Below are positions 46,499 through 55,300 of a stretch of 64,000 nt of DNA, piece after piece. The stretch spans positions 1-64,000 of the forward strand of contig NZ_PYAS01000002.1 in assembly GCF_003014695.1 (NCBI RefSeq), given 5' to 3'. The DNA is from Dyadobacter jiangsuensis (GTDB taxonomy: Bacteria; Bacteroidota; Bacteroidia; Cytophagales; Spirosomataceae). How positions within the stretch are numbered: the first letter of the stretch is position 1; each line of letters opens with the position of its first letter. The position numbers were made by a program, and so were the translations under genes. The notes under the pieces are model-generated. The model did no database searches. It was not told where the DNA came from and saw only the letters and a program-made list of their open reading frames with translations.

Positions 46499-47308
46499 TC
46501 AGCGAAAAGTAGTTCGATAGACTCCGCCCTGCTCGTTGGTGATCAGCATATCGGTATTGTTCAAAAATTCGATGGCCTCGGTTTGCTTCCTTGAAAAACG
46601 GAAACAGCCCTTTGGTTTGCTGAAATCGATGTTGTCACCGGCCGTTTCGAACAGCAATACTTTCCCATAAGTCAGCAACGCGAATGTTTTACCATCCGGA
46701 CTGATGGCCGCCGACGTAACCTGCGCATTGATGCGGATACTGTCGCTGGCCGCGATGGTATGCTCGCCTGGTTGCGTGGGGAGGCGGTACATTTTCACCC
46801 ATTTGTCCTTGCCCCAGTTTTTCGAAAAAAGATACAAACTTCCCTGATGATAAAAAAAAGCCTCGCAATCGGTGGGCGCCGACTGGTAGCGAAAAGTAAT
46901 GCGCTCGCTGTTATTACTTTCGGGGTTGAAACGATAAATGTCGAGAACCTTGCGCTGTGAGGCATTGTTTCCGAAATCGCCGATGTAGAGATTGCCGTTG
47001 TTGTCGTGTGTCAGATCTTCCCAATCGATGTTTTTGGCATTAGGAACGGCTTTTGTATCGAGTAGTTTGCCGTTCAGGTCGAACAGGTAAAGTTCCGGTT
47101 TACCGCCGCTGTCGTTGTGTGTCCAGAAAGTGTCAGGCTGCTTGCCGCTAGCCAGTCCCGAACTTTCCGAGGCTACTGCGGGAAGCTTTCCTATTTTGCT
47201 ATTTTTGTAATGCGCTTTAACTTTCTTAAAATCATTGGTTCTGTGATCGGGTTGACAGGTACAGAACACCGTTTTGACCGCTAACCACAGATATATCAAC
47301 TTGTTCAT
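46499..47308 (-). CDS. SdiA-regulated-like secreted protein (beta-propeller)
   Basis: 269 residues from the ATG at 47308 (MNKLIYLWLAVKTVFCTCQP). It starts with a possible lipobox (FCTC). The body has propeller-like repeats: ESSGLASGKQPDTFWTHNDS, then KNIDWEDLTHDNNGNLYIGD and YRFNPES, ending ITNEQGGVYRTTFR. The pattern resembles SdiA-regulated and esterase-like beta-propeller proteins of unknown function. A minus-strand -7 element TATCTTTG lies at 47336-47343, about 20-30 bases upstream. The start codon shares two bases with that of the divergent transporter. Confidence 0.75.
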   Translation of the reverse strand: MNKLIYLWLAVKTVFCTCQPDHRTNDFKKVKAHYKNSKIGKLPAVASESSGLASGKQPDTFWTHNDSGGKPELYLFDLNGKLLDTKAVPNAKNIDWEDLTHDNNGNLYIGDFGNNASQRKVLDIYRFNPESNNSERITFRYQSAPTDCEAFFYHQGSLYLFSKNWGKDKWVKMYRLPTQPGEHTIAASDSIRINAQVTSAAISPDGKTFALLTYGKVLLFETAGDNIDFSKPKGCFRFSRKQTEAIEFLNNTDMLITNEQGGVYRTTFR

Positions 47309-48521
47309 GAATTCAACGTTGCGTCCTCTTCCAAACAAAGATAACGAAACCCCCGTGTACTTAAAGCTCGCCAGCTCGCTTGTGGCGCTCATTGCGACGG
47401 TATATATTCTTTACGTACTCCGCGAAACGATCATCCCGCTGGCATTCTCGATCTTGCTGGCGATCCTGCTGCACCCGGTTTGTGCATGGCTGGAAGTGCG
47501 GAAAGTACCGCGGATAGGGGCTATTCTGCTAAGCATTCTTGCGCTGTTTACGGTAATTGTGATCCTGGTTTACGTCGTTTCGATGCAAATAGGCAGTTTT
47601 GCGGAAGAGCTTCCCCGCATTACGGAAAAAGCGGAGGCAATCCTGGACGAAACGCTCACAATGGGCGAACGCTACCTGAACATCAGCCGCACCCAGCAGG
47701 TAAGTGAAGCCAAGAAATACCTGATCAATGCATTGAGTGAAGGCCGTGCCGTGCTGCTAAATACGCTTGTGACCACAACCGGCGCTATTTCCACCTTCGT
47801 GCTGATCCCGCTGTATATATTCTTCTTTCTGCTCTACCGCGATTTTTTCAGGATGTTTGTTCACAAAGCCATCCGCAGCGTTCCGAACGAGGAATTGAAT
47901 ATGTTGTTGAAGAAAATTTATGAGGTGATCCAGAGTTATCTCTCCGGTTTGTTCCTCGTGATCCTGATCGTGGGCGTGCTCAACAGCATTGGGCTGCTGA
48001 TTTTAGGCGTTCCGCATGCGATATTCTTCGGGTTCCTGGCTGGTTTCCTGATCCTCATACCCTACATCGGCATCCTGATCGGCTCAATATTGCCGGCTTT
48101 GTTGGCCATTGTAACCATGGATTCGCCCTGGTACGCGGTGGGGGTAATAGGGGTAATGAGTTTCGTGCAATTTCTGGAAGGAAATCTCATCACACCGCAT
48201 ATTGTGGGCTCAAAAGTGAGCGTAAACCCCTTAGCGGCGATCGTCGCATTGTTTCTGGGCGGACAGCTCTGGGGGCTTTCCGGTTTGATCCTAGCCTTAC
48301 CGGTTACCGCCATACTTAAAGTGATCATGGACGCTGTTCCAAGCCTCGAACCTTACGGATTCCTATTGGGAGAGCCAGTGCACGAAGTAGCGGAAGAAAA
48401 GGCGGATATGGCCAGAGAGCAGGCTGCCACAAAGGAATTCAAGAAAAAACCCTATCGCCGGCACCGCAACAGACCGAAGAAAAAGCCGGAAGGTGATGTG
48501 CCTCCTGCACCTGCTGGATAA
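47307..48521 (+). CDS. AI-2E family transporter (TqsA/PerM-like)
   Basis: 404 residues from the ATG at 47307; an in-frame TTG at 47274 adds 11 unlikely residues. Seven to eight membrane helices: LVALIATVYILYVLRETIIP, then GLFLVILIVGVLNSIGLLIL and the LEGNLITPHIVGSKVSVNPL block that defines the family. Members export autoinducer-2 or other solutes, or act as Na+/H+ antiporters. The C-terminus is a long basic tail (KKPYRRHRNRPKKKPEG). A plus-strand -7 element TATTTTTG lies at 47200-47207, inside the divergent gene. Confidence 0.87.
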   Translation: MNSTLRPLPNKDNETPVYLKLASSLVALIATVYILYVLRETIIPLAFSILLAILLHPVCAWLEVRKVPRIGAILLSILALFTVIVILVYVVSMQIGSFAEELPRITEKAEAILDETLTMGERYLNISRTQQVSEAKKYLINALSEGRAVLLNTLVTTTGAISTFVLIPLYIFFFLLYRDFFRMFVHKAIRSVPNEELNMLLKKIYEVIQSYLSGLFLVILIVGVLNSIGLLILGVPHAIFFGFLAGFLILIPYIGILIGSILPALLAIVTMDSPWYAVGVIGVMSFVQFLEGNLITPHIVGSKVSVNPLAAIVALFLGGQLWGLSGLILALPVTAILKVIMDAVPSLEPYGFLLGEPVHEVAEEKADMAREQAATKEFKKKPYRRHRNRPKKKPEGDVPPAPAG

Positions 48522-48530
48522 GTTACCGGG

Positions 48531-49013
48531 TTATTTTTCCACCGCTACTTTCTCCACACTGATACCCACACTGATGATAAACGGCAGCGGGTTCTGGCGC
48601 ATGGACTGTGAAATCGTAAATGTGTAGGTACCTGAGCGGGGGAAGCGGTAATTTTTCAGGAAAGGGATTTTATGGTCGAACAAATCGCCCAGGCCATGGC
48701 CGTACGGTTTGCCGGTGGTTTCATTGGAAATAAAAACCTCTTCGAGCGTATTGGAAATAACCTTTCCGTCGGGCCCGGAGAAGTTGCGGGTGATGTAAAG
48801 GTTGTAATAAGGGTATTGCAGCGCATTCCGCAGCACATAATACAGGTTATAAGCCTGCGTGGTGTCGGTGATCTCTACCTTGAACGAGGGCTTATTTTTA
48901 ATATACCAGAGTCCGTCATCAATATCCTCGTGGGCTTTGTAGACGACATTTTTATCACAACCTGATAAAAGGGACACAAAAAAAACGACGACAGCCAGTC
49001 GGATGAACTTCAT
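48531..49013 (-). CDS. gldH: Gliding motility lipoprotein GldH
   Basis: 160 residues; start at the ATG at 49013 (MKFIRLAVVVFFVSLLSGC), with the lipobox Cys at residue 19 (LLSGC). The body, YKAHEDIDDGLWYIKNKP, then YYVLRNALQYPYYNLYITRN and ETTGKPYGHGLGDLFDHKIP, matches GldH, a lipoprotein needed for gliding in Flavobacterium johnsoniae. It supports the presence of gliding/T9SS machinery. It is separated from the transporter by a nine-base convergent gap. Confidence 0.88.
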   Translation of the reverse strand: MKFIRLAVVVFFVSLLSGCDKNVVYKAHEDIDDGLWYIKNKPSFKVEITDTTQAYNLYYVLRNALQYPYYNLYITRNFSGPDGKVISNTLEEVFISNETTGKPYGHGLGDLFDHKIPFLKNYRFPRSGTYTFTISQSMRQNPLPFIISVGISVEKVAVEK

Positions 49014-49059
49014 GAAAGACTCTGATATGTTGAATTGCAAAAGTACCTGTTTATCGTTT

Positions 49060-49560
49060 TTATAAACTGGTTTGTTCCGTAAAATAACGACTCAGCCATG
49101 AATTCGAAGCCGGAATTTTCCATCGATTCATCCACTGGGCCTTGGTAGCTACCTGGTTATCGAAAACCGTGGTGGTCGGCAGGATCGTTTCGTTGATCAC
49201 CGCCTGCTTGATCTTCGGTACGGGGATGGTTTTTACCTGGTCGTTCTCGTCGACGTATGCGAGCGAGCGGTCGAAGAAATCGATATTCATCCGCTGCCCG
49301 ATTTCCTGCAACCAATGCACCGACTTGTCGATCGAGCAGCCGCTCGGCAGCTCGTCGCGTTCGTCCACGGCGATCACAATGAAGCGGTGTTCAAATATTT
49401 TTCCGGATGCGGTGAGTGGTTTGCCGTGTGCTTCCCAGGTGTCCAGCGAAGCCTTGAGCGTTTCGGTGATAATTCCTGTTTCTTCCGAGGTGAGTTCCCT
49501 GTTGGCCTGATACACCCAGACCCGGGATTGAAAATCGATATCACTAAAAGGGATGTACAT
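49060..49560 (-). CDS. Conserved Bacteroidota protein, often mislabelled 'ABC transporter ATPase'
   Basis: 166 residues. The text FQSRVWVYQANRELTSEE, then WEAHGKPLTASGKIFEHRFI and VDERDELPSGCSIDKSVHWL, is strongly conserved in Bacteroidota. There is no Walker A or ABC signature, so the common 'ABC transporter ATPase' label has no basis here. The SGCSID centre suggests an active or metal site. Function is unknown. It is 46 bases upstream of gldH on the same strand. Confidence 0.8.
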   Translation of the reverse strand: MYIPFSDIDFQSRVWVYQANRELTSEETGIITETLKASLDTWEAHGKPLTASGKIFEHRFIVIAVDERDELPSGCSIDKSVHWLQEIGQRMNIDFFDRSLAYVDENDQVKTIPVPKIKQAVINETILPTTTVFDNQVATKAQWMNRWKIPASNSWLSRYFTEQTSL

Positions 49561-49650
49561 GGTTAAAAAGGGTTAAATGCCGGTCAAACGGTTTACTGTA
49601 TGGGTACCTTAAAACAACCGTGCTAGCAGCATAGTTCTGACAATAGCTGG

Positions 49651-50448
49651 TTACAAACCTTTTGCCTGGGCGATGAGTTCGGCCAGGTCGTATACTTTCA
49701 CCGACTGTTCTTTTTCTTTGTTTTTAACGCCATCGGTCATCATGACCATACAAAACGGGCATGCCACGGCTATCGTATCGGCGCCGGTTTGCAAAGCTTC
49801 CTCGATCCGTTCGATATTTACGTCCTTTTTGCCGGGTTCGGGTTCTTTGAACATCTGCCCGCCACCCGCGCCGCAGCACAAGCCTTTGGTACGGCAACGC
49901 TTCATTTCGACCAGATCCGCATCCAGCGCTTCCAGCACATGCCGGGGCGCTTCGTACACATCGTTCGCACGGCCAAGGTAACACGAATCGTGGAAAGTAA
50001 TCTTTCTCCCTTTGAACGCCTCGCCTCCCTGCAAGCGCACACGCCCGGCATCGATCAGTTGCTGAAGGTATTCCGAATGGTGCAAAACCTCGTAATTCCC
50101 GCCTAATGCCGGATATTCATTTTTAAGGGTATTAAAACAATGCGGGCACGCCGTGACGATCTTTTTGACATTGTACATATCCAAAACCTGGATATTCGAC
50201 ATCGCCAGCATTTGGAATGTAAACTCGTTACCCGCTCGCCGGGCAGGGTCGCCGGTACAGCTCTCTTCCGTCCCGAGTACCGCGAATTTCACCCCGGCAC
50301 TGTTGAGAATCTTCACAAAAGCGACCGTCACCTTTTTATAGCGGTCGTCGAACGAGCCGGCACAGCCTACCCAGAACAAGACTTCGGGAGTCTCGTTGTT
50401 GGCCGCCATTTCGGCCATTGTAGGTACCCGGTATGCGATCTCACTCAT
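49651..50448 (-). CDS. CCG-domain Fe-S oxidoreductase subunit
   Basis: 265 residues. Two CCG-type cysteine blocks: the first begins WVGCAGSFDDRYKK and continues to ACPHCFNTLKNEYPA, the second is HDSCYLGRANDVYEAP to GLCCGAGGGQMF. Such domains bind the unusual [4Fe-4S] clusters of heterodisulfide reductase, glycolate oxidase and LutA. It forms a two-gene unit with the upstream Fe-S membrane protein, 13 bases away. It would accept electrons from an unknown donor and pass them towards quinone. Confidence 0.87.
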   Translation of the reverse strand: MSEIAYRVPTMAEMAANNETPEVLFWVGCAGSFDDRYKKVTVAFVKILNSAGVKFAVLGTEESCTGDPARRAGNEFTFQMLAMSNIQVLDMYNVKKIVTACPHCFNTLKNEYPALGGNYEVLHHSEYLQQLIDAGRVRLQGGEAFKGRKITFHDSCYLGRANDVYEAPRHVLEALDADLVEMKRCRTKGLCCGAGGGQMFKEPEPGKKDVNIERIEEALQTGADTIAVACPFCMVMMTDGVKNKEKEQSVKVYDLAELIAQAKGL

Positions 50449-50461
50449 ATTTTCAATGCAT

Positions 50462-51820
50462 TTATGACGCTGTTGAATTGCCTTCTGGGCCGCTATCCGT
50501 CACTGCGGAAGCCCAGTTGAATCGGTCGCCGGGCGAAAACTTCCACGGTGCCTGGTTGGTATCGAGGTTTTGGAACATCATATTCCACGATCCCGGCGCG
50601 TGCGCTTCGTCCATGACCTTATGCCTGCGCAATTGCAGGATAATGTCTAGCGGATTGATTAGCACCGGGCATTCCTGCACGCATGCATTACACGTCGTAC
50701 ACGCAAGGAGTTCTTCCTCCTGGATGTAATCGCCAAGCAGGCTTTTGTTATCATTGACAAATTTCCCCTTGTTCGCCAGCATATTACGGCTTACGTCTTC
50801 CAGGCGGTCGCGCGTGTCCATCATGATCTTGCGGGGCGACAATTTTTTACCGGTGATATTAGCCGGGCAAGCGGCAGTGCATCGCCCGCATTCGGTGCAG
50901 GAATAAGCGTCCATCAGGTTTTTCCAGGTCAAATCCGCCACATCCTTTGCGCCGAAACGTTCCGGAACCACGGCATCTGCCGGCTGTGTTTCCAAACCCA
51001 GCATGATTTTCACCTCCTGGGTAATTTCAGGCATGTTCTTCATCTCGCCCTTGGGTTCCAGCCGCGAGAAATAGGTGTTGGGGAACGCCAATGCAATGTG
51101 CAAATGCTTCGAATAGGTGAGGTAAACCGCAAAAACGAATATTCCCAGAATGTGCACCCACCATGCAATGCGCTCATAGGCGATCAATGCACCTTCGCTC
51201 CAACCCGAAAACAGAGGTTTTAACCATTGACTAATCAAAAAATCGCCTGCAACCGGGTAATGTGCGCTGCCAAGGTCCTGTAAAGCACTATCGGCGGCAT
51301 TCATAGTGAGGATCGCTATCATTAAAACGATTTCAAAAACCAGGATCAGCTTGCCGTCGAGCTGAGGCCAGCCGGTCATTTCGCGATGGCGTGAGGGTTG
51401 GAAACGCTCCACTTTGAGAATACTTCGCCGGATCAGGAAAATGGAGCAGGAAATAAGCACACCCAATGCAAGTAGTTCAAAAAAGCCGATGAGGACGCCG
51501 TAAAAAGAACCTAGCGGCCCTGCAAAGATCCGGTGCGTGCCCAAAATGCCGTCCAGGACGATTTCCAGCACTTCGATGTTAATCAATATAAACCCGGCAT
51601 ACACCGCGAAATGCAGGAAGCCGATCAGCGGACGATCGAACATCTTTTTCTGCCCGAAAGCGACCCGCATCATAATCGATAGCCGTTTGCCGGGCTGGTC
51701 AGTCCGGTTCTCCTCCTTCCCGAGCCGGATCGTCCTGCCGATAATGCCGACCCGCCGGGAAATCAGCCAGGCTACTGCACCGAGGGCAGCTATGAAGATG
51801 GTTTGCTGTATAATCGCCAT
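50462..51820 (-). CDS. Membrane-anchored 4Fe-4S electron-transfer protein
   Basis: 452 residues. The N-terminal half has five to six membrane helices (the first at about 3-20), similar to nitrate-reductase gamma or HdrE-type cytochrome b units. The C-terminal half carries two 4Fe-4S sites, CTECGRCTAACPANI and CTTCNACVQECPVLI. It probably passes electrons between the menaquinone pool and the CCG protein encoded next, 13 bases downstream. No flavin dehydrogenase gene is adjacent, so the substrate remains open. Confidence 0.9.
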   Translation of the reverse strand: MAIIQQTIFIAALGAVAWLISRRVGIIGRTIRLGKEENRTDQPGKRLSIMMRVAFGQKKMFDRPLIGFLHFAVYAGFILINIEVLEIVLDGILGTHRIFAGPLGSFYGVLIGFFELLALGVLISCSIFLIRRSILKVERFQPSRHREMTGWPQLDGKLILVFEIVLMIAILTMNAADSALQDLGSAHYPVAGDFLISQWLKPLFSGWSEGALIAYERIAWWVHILGIFVFAVYLTYSKHLHIALAFPNTYFSRLEPKGEMKNMPEITQEVKIMLGLETQPADAVVPERFGAKDVADLTWKNLMDAYSCTECGRCTAACPANITGKKLSPRKIMMDTRDRLEDVSRNMLANKGKFVNDNKSLLGDYIQEEELLACTTCNACVQECPVLINPLDIILQLRRHKVMDEAHAPGSWNMMFQNLDTNQAPWKFSPGDRFNWASAVTDSGPEGNSTAS

Positions 51821-51988
51821 TGCGAAATAGGGCTGGTTTAGTATGCAAGCATACTAACAAAGTATGATAAAAATGTAGTTCGGCGCAAATGGAACAGGTA
51901 TAAATTAATGTATGGAAAGATTAAATGACATATAATCAGGATGATACGTAATTTAGAAAAACTATTTCAAAAATATTTGCCAAAAATA

Positions 51989-52019
51989 TTTGCAAAGCCA
52001 AAACAGACATCTATTTTTG
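51989..52019 (+). promoter_or_regulatory. Promoter of tRNA-Phe
   Basis: TTTG at 51989-51992, 19 bases, then TATTTTTG at 52012-52019. This fits the Bacteroidota consensus. The tRNA starts 26 bases downstream. Confidence 0.8.
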
Positions 52020-52045
52020 CAGTCCCAAAAGGTACCAACTGAAAC

Positions 52046-52118
52046 GGTGATGTAGCTCAGTCGGTAGAGCAATAGACTGAAAATCTATGTGTCGGCGGTT
52101 CGATTCCGTCCATCACCA
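52046..52118 (+). tRNA. tRNA-Phe (anticodon GAA)
   Basis: 73 bases; GGTGATG acceptor stem pairs with CATCACC, discriminator A. The anticodon stem-loop reads ATAGA-CTGAAAA-TCTAT, giving GAA. The T-arm contains GGTTCGATTCC. CCA is not encoded. A strong promoter precedes it and a terminator follows. Confidence 0.97.
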
Positions 52119-52132
52119 CTCCAAAATGCATT

Positions 52133-52170
52133 ACGCCTTGACAGTCAAATGTCGAGGCGTTTTTGTTTTT
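52133..52170 (+). terminator. Terminator after tRNA-Phe
   Basis: ACGCCTTGACA (52133-52143) pairs with TGTCGAGGCGT (52150-52160) with one wobble, followed by TTTTGTTTTT. Confidence 0.85.
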
Positions 52171-52276
52171 AGTGCTTTCAGATTTGAAAAAATAGGGGAT
52201 CGGCTTGAACGGGTTTGAGTGATTTTTGTTTAATACGCTATAAAAGAGCCAAATCCGACATTTCCTGCTAGCCGTC

Positions 52277-53260
52277 ATGACATTTGAATTTACCGCCGGA
52301 GCCGGCTTCGATTTTCTGAAAGGGTTTTCCGAACAATTTGGTGCACACGTCAGCGGAAATAAGCTGGGGATACCCGGGCATATGGGGCAGGGAAATATCA
52401 GGAGAATCGATTTCAGCGACAATTTTAAACTGCTCATTCATCAGTACACTTTGCATGAGGATTTTGTGCTTAGGCGAAGGGCGCCCGAGGCGGTGAGCGA
52501 TCTGATCACGATCATTTTTTATAATTCTTCACTCCCGAATAATCAGTTGTCTAACCGCGAGGTGAGTTTTACTTGTACCAAACTCAATACGGCTTCGGTA
52601 GAAGTTTCGTCAAATGACCTCAATTCGGAGATTCGGTTTCCGGGCGGGCGGGAGATTTATTTTACTGTGGTGGGCATCAAGGCGGCACTACTTGCCGAAT
52701 TGCTCGGGCCCACCGATCCGAATGAGTTGATCGACAGGGTAACGAATGGGAACAGCACTTTTTTGTACCATTTAATGATGGTTCCTGAATTTGAAAAGGC
52801 GCTCAAAAGCCTCGCCGAAGCCGACGAAGCCGATCCATTGAACCGGTTTTTCTATAAAGTGAAGGCCCAGGAGTTGCTTTATCATGTTTTTTCGAAGCTA
52901 GCGAAGCGGGAGAATAAGAAACAATGCCACCTCAACAACCAGGATGTGAGCAGACTGATGACGGTCCGTGACGCCCTGGTGGCCGACCTCTCGGAGCCTC
53001 CTCAACTGCGCGATCTGGCAAAGCTCGCAAACATGAGCGAGACCAAATTGAAACAGCTTTTCCGGCAAATCTTTGGCGACAGTATTTATAATTATTATCA
53101 AACGGTGCGGATGGATGAAGCGGCGTCGATGCTGCGCCATCCCGGGGTGTCGGTTTCACAGGTGGGCTACCAGCTGGGCTTTTCCAACCTGAGCCATTTC
53201 AGCAGGCTTTTTGCCAAACATCACGGCAAGGCTCCCAAGCGCTATCAATCTGGCGGATAG
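52277..53260 (+). CDS. AraC family transcriptional regulator
   Basis: 327 residues. The C-terminal 100 residues hold the two helix-turn-helix units: PQLRDLAKLANMSETKLKQL and GVSVSQVGYQLGFSNLSHFS. The end KHHGKAPKRYQ is typical. The N-terminal 200 residues are a helical sensory part without a known domain name. The ene-reductase gene follows 82 bases later on the same strand and is the likely target, but no operator was seen. Confidence 0.9.
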   Translation: MTFEFTAGAGFDFLKGFSEQFGAHVSGNKLGIPGHMGQGNIRRIDFSDNFKLLIHQYTLHEDFVLRRRAPEAVSDLITIIFYNSSLPNNQLSNREVSFTCTKLNTASVEVSSNDLNSEIRFPGGREIYFTVVGIKAALLAELLGPTDPNELIDRVTNGNSTFLYHLMMVPEFEKALKSLAEADEADPLNRFFYKVKAQELLYHVFSKLAKRENKKQCHLNNQDVSRLMTVRDALVADLSEPPQLRDLAKLANMSETKLKQLFRQIFGDSIYNYYQTVRMDEAASMLRHPGVSVSQVGYQLGFSNLSHFSRLFAKHHGKAPKRYQSGG

Positions 53261-53342
53261 GACTATTAATTTGCCATTTCCGAATATTTTGTTCCTTCTC
53301 TGGAAAGTAGTTTTGCTCTATCAATTTAATCTGAAAAAGAAA

Positions 53343-54422
53343 ATGAGCAAGTTACTGTCTGAATACCAGAAAGATACCTTTGAATTGAAGAACCGTCTGG
53401 TCATGGCTCCTATGACGCGGTCGAGAGCTATCGGCAACCTTCCCAATGACCTCATGGTGCAATATTATGCACAGCGCGCCGGCGCCGGGCTGGTTGTTAC
53501 GGAAGGAACCGCGCCGGCGCCCGAAGGATTGGGTTATGCACGGATCCCCAGAATTTTCAGCGATGCGCAAACCGACGCATGGCGGAAAATAGCCGATGCG
53601 GTACAGGGGCAGGGAAGCCGGATTTTCATGCAACTTATGCACACCGGGCGTATCGCGCATGTGCATAACCTGCCCGCGGGCATCCGCGTGATCGGAGTGT
53701 CGGACATCCCGGCTGCCGGGCAAATGTGGACCGACGAGGAGGGCATGCTCGACCATTCGGTACCGGAAGCATTGTCGACCGCGGGCGTGGAAGACGTTAT
53801 CAATGAATTCGTAAAAGCCGCAGAGAATGCCGTGGAGGCGGGTTTTGATGGGATTGAGCTGCATAACGCGAATGGCTATCTGCTTGAACAGTTCCTGAAC
53901 CCGAATGTGAATAACCGGACGGACCGTTTTGGCGGCTCCATTGAAAACCGTTCGCGGGCGGTGCTGGAAATTGCTCGGAAAACCGCCGCAGCAATCGGAA
54001 AAGACAAGGTAGGCATTCGTTTCTCTCCTTTTGGGACCTATAATGACCTGCTGCCTTACGACCGGGCGGAAGTTCAGAAAACGTACGAATATCTGGCCAC
54101 GGAACTGAACGCGATCGGAATTACCTACATTCACATTTCGCTAACGCCGGATCTTGATAATGAGACTCTGCAAATTATCCGCCGGCAGTTTTCGGGGACC
54201 ATTATTTTGTGTAACGGCTTTACATCTCAAACCGCCGAAACTGCGCTGGGCGAAGGTATTGCCGATCTGATCGCATTTGGTCAGCCGTTCCTCGCCAACC
54301 CGGATCTGGTAACGCGGATTGAAACCGGCGCCGCATTGAATGCCCCTGACTACAAGACATTTTACACCGCGGGAGAGACAGGTTACATCGATTATCCTTC
54401 ATTGACGCTAGCCGATAAATAA
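53343..54422 (+). CDS. Alkene reductase, Old Yellow Enzyme family
   Basis: 359 residues. The start FELKNRLVMAPMTRSRAIGN, then GFDGIELHNANGYLLEQFLN with the catalytic His/Asn pair, and RTDRFGGSIENRSR form the FMN-dependent OYE family pattern. It reduces activated alkenes using NAD(P)H; it may detoxify electrophilic compounds. The true start is the ATG at 53343 (MSKLLSEYQ); the open frame begins 132 bases earlier, inside the AraC gene. A -7 element TAGTTTTG lies at 53308-53315, with a TTTG only 16 bases upstream of it. Confidence 0.93.
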   Translation: MSKLLSEYQKDTFELKNRLVMAPMTRSRAIGNLPNDLMVQYYAQRAGAGLVVTEGTAPAPEGLGYARIPRIFSDAQTDAWRKIADAVQGQGSRIFMQLMHTGRIAHVHNLPAGIRVIGVSDIPAAGQMWTDEEGMLDHSVPEALSTAGVEDVINEFVKAAENAVEAGFDGIELHNANGYLLEQFLNPNVNNRTDRFGGSIENRSRAVLEIARKTAAAIGKDKVGIRFSPFGTYNDLLPYDRAEVQKTYEYLATELNAIGITYIHISLTPDLDNETLQIIRRQFSGTIILCNGFTSQTAETALGEGIADLIAFGQPFLANPDLVTRIETGAALNAPDYKTFYTAGETGYIDYPSLTLADK

Positions 54423-54455
54423 TCCAGAGGAACCATAAATCGGCCTTTTTAAATG

Positions 54456-54483
54456 AAGCCGCGCTTTATCGTGCGGCTTTTTT
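54456..54483 (+). terminator. Terminator after the ene-reductase gene
   Basis: AAGCCGCGC (54456-54464) pairs with GTGCGGCTT (54471-54479) with one wobble pair, then a T-run. Confidence 0.8.
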
Positions 54484-54649
54484 CTTTCCGTCCCATCGCG
54501 TAATTTGCCGGCGGCTCAATGGCCTCCCTCTCAGAAAATTCACGGACGACTTACCGTCGTCATCCCGGCACCTGATATCGTAACCTCACCCGCAGGAAGT
54601 ACCTGTGCGGCCTATCTGTATTTAAAGGCTTCGACAACTCAGAGGAATC

Positions 54650-55300
54650 ATGCATTATTCCAGGGAGCAACTAATTGTACTGTTTACATATCTGCCCGTG
54701 CTCGTGGCAGCGGTAATGGCTATGATGCGTTACCGCAAGGCCGACCGCCCCATGAAACTCCTTTGCTGGCTGATCTTCTTTGCATTGCTCATCGAGAGCA
54801 TTTCGCGCATTTTCTGGTTTTTCAAAGTATCCAACCTGTTTCTGTGGCCTATCTACATTACCGTGGAATTTGCATTGCTGACATGGATGTATAGCCTGGT
54901 CCTCGATCAAAAGTGGCTGACGGCTTCGCGGGGCTGGATGCTGGGGATATTTACGGCTATTGTTCTCGTGCGTGAGCTGGGGCAGCCCGGCCAGTCGGTA
55001 TGGATCGATAATGCGGGGCGGTCGATTGAGAGTGTAGTAATCATTATTCTGGCACTTGCTTATTTCTATAAAGTTTTTCAGGAATTGAAAGTACAAAATC
55101 TGTTGCTCGAGCCTTTCTTTTGGGTGTCGGCGGGGTTACTGCTTTTCTTTTCGGGTAACTTCCTGATTTTCATATTTATGAATTTCATTTTGCTGTATTC
55201 TAAAAATCTGAATGACCAGATTTGGGTGATCCATGCGCTGATGAATTATATGCTGTACATTACTTACGCCATCGCATTATGGGTAGGCCGGGGGAAATAG
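54650..55300 (+). CDS. Seven-helix-like membrane protein linked to the next histidine kinase
   Basis: 216 residues with six to seven hydrophobic segments: residues 8-25, 37-55, 62-80, 95-112, 125-145, 155-180 and 190-212. The sequence shows no known family signature. Its last 22 bases overlap the histidine kinase gene, so the two are translationally coupled. I infer a sensory membrane module, because the kinase itself has only one short membrane segment. The gap before it (54484-54649) shows no features. Confidence 0.75.
   Translation: MHYSREQLIVLFTYLPVLVAAVMAMMRYRKADRPMKLLCWLIFFALLIESISRIFWFFKVSNLFLWPIYITVEFALLTWMYSLVLDQKWLTASRGWMLGIFTAIVLVRELGQPGQSVWIDNAGRSIESVVIIILALAYFYKVFQELKVQNLLLEPFFWVSAGLLLFFSGNFLIFIFMNFILLYSKNLNDQIWVIHALMNYMLYITYAIALWVGRGK

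Noticed and set aside
49060-49560. 'ABC transporter ATPase' label for the 166-residue protein
   Set aside because: No Walker A, Walker B or ABC signature can be found in it.
52057-52437. Minus-strand open frame of 126 codons near tRNA-Phe
   Set aside because: It runs across the tRNA gene, its terminator and the start of the AraC gene; no coding features.
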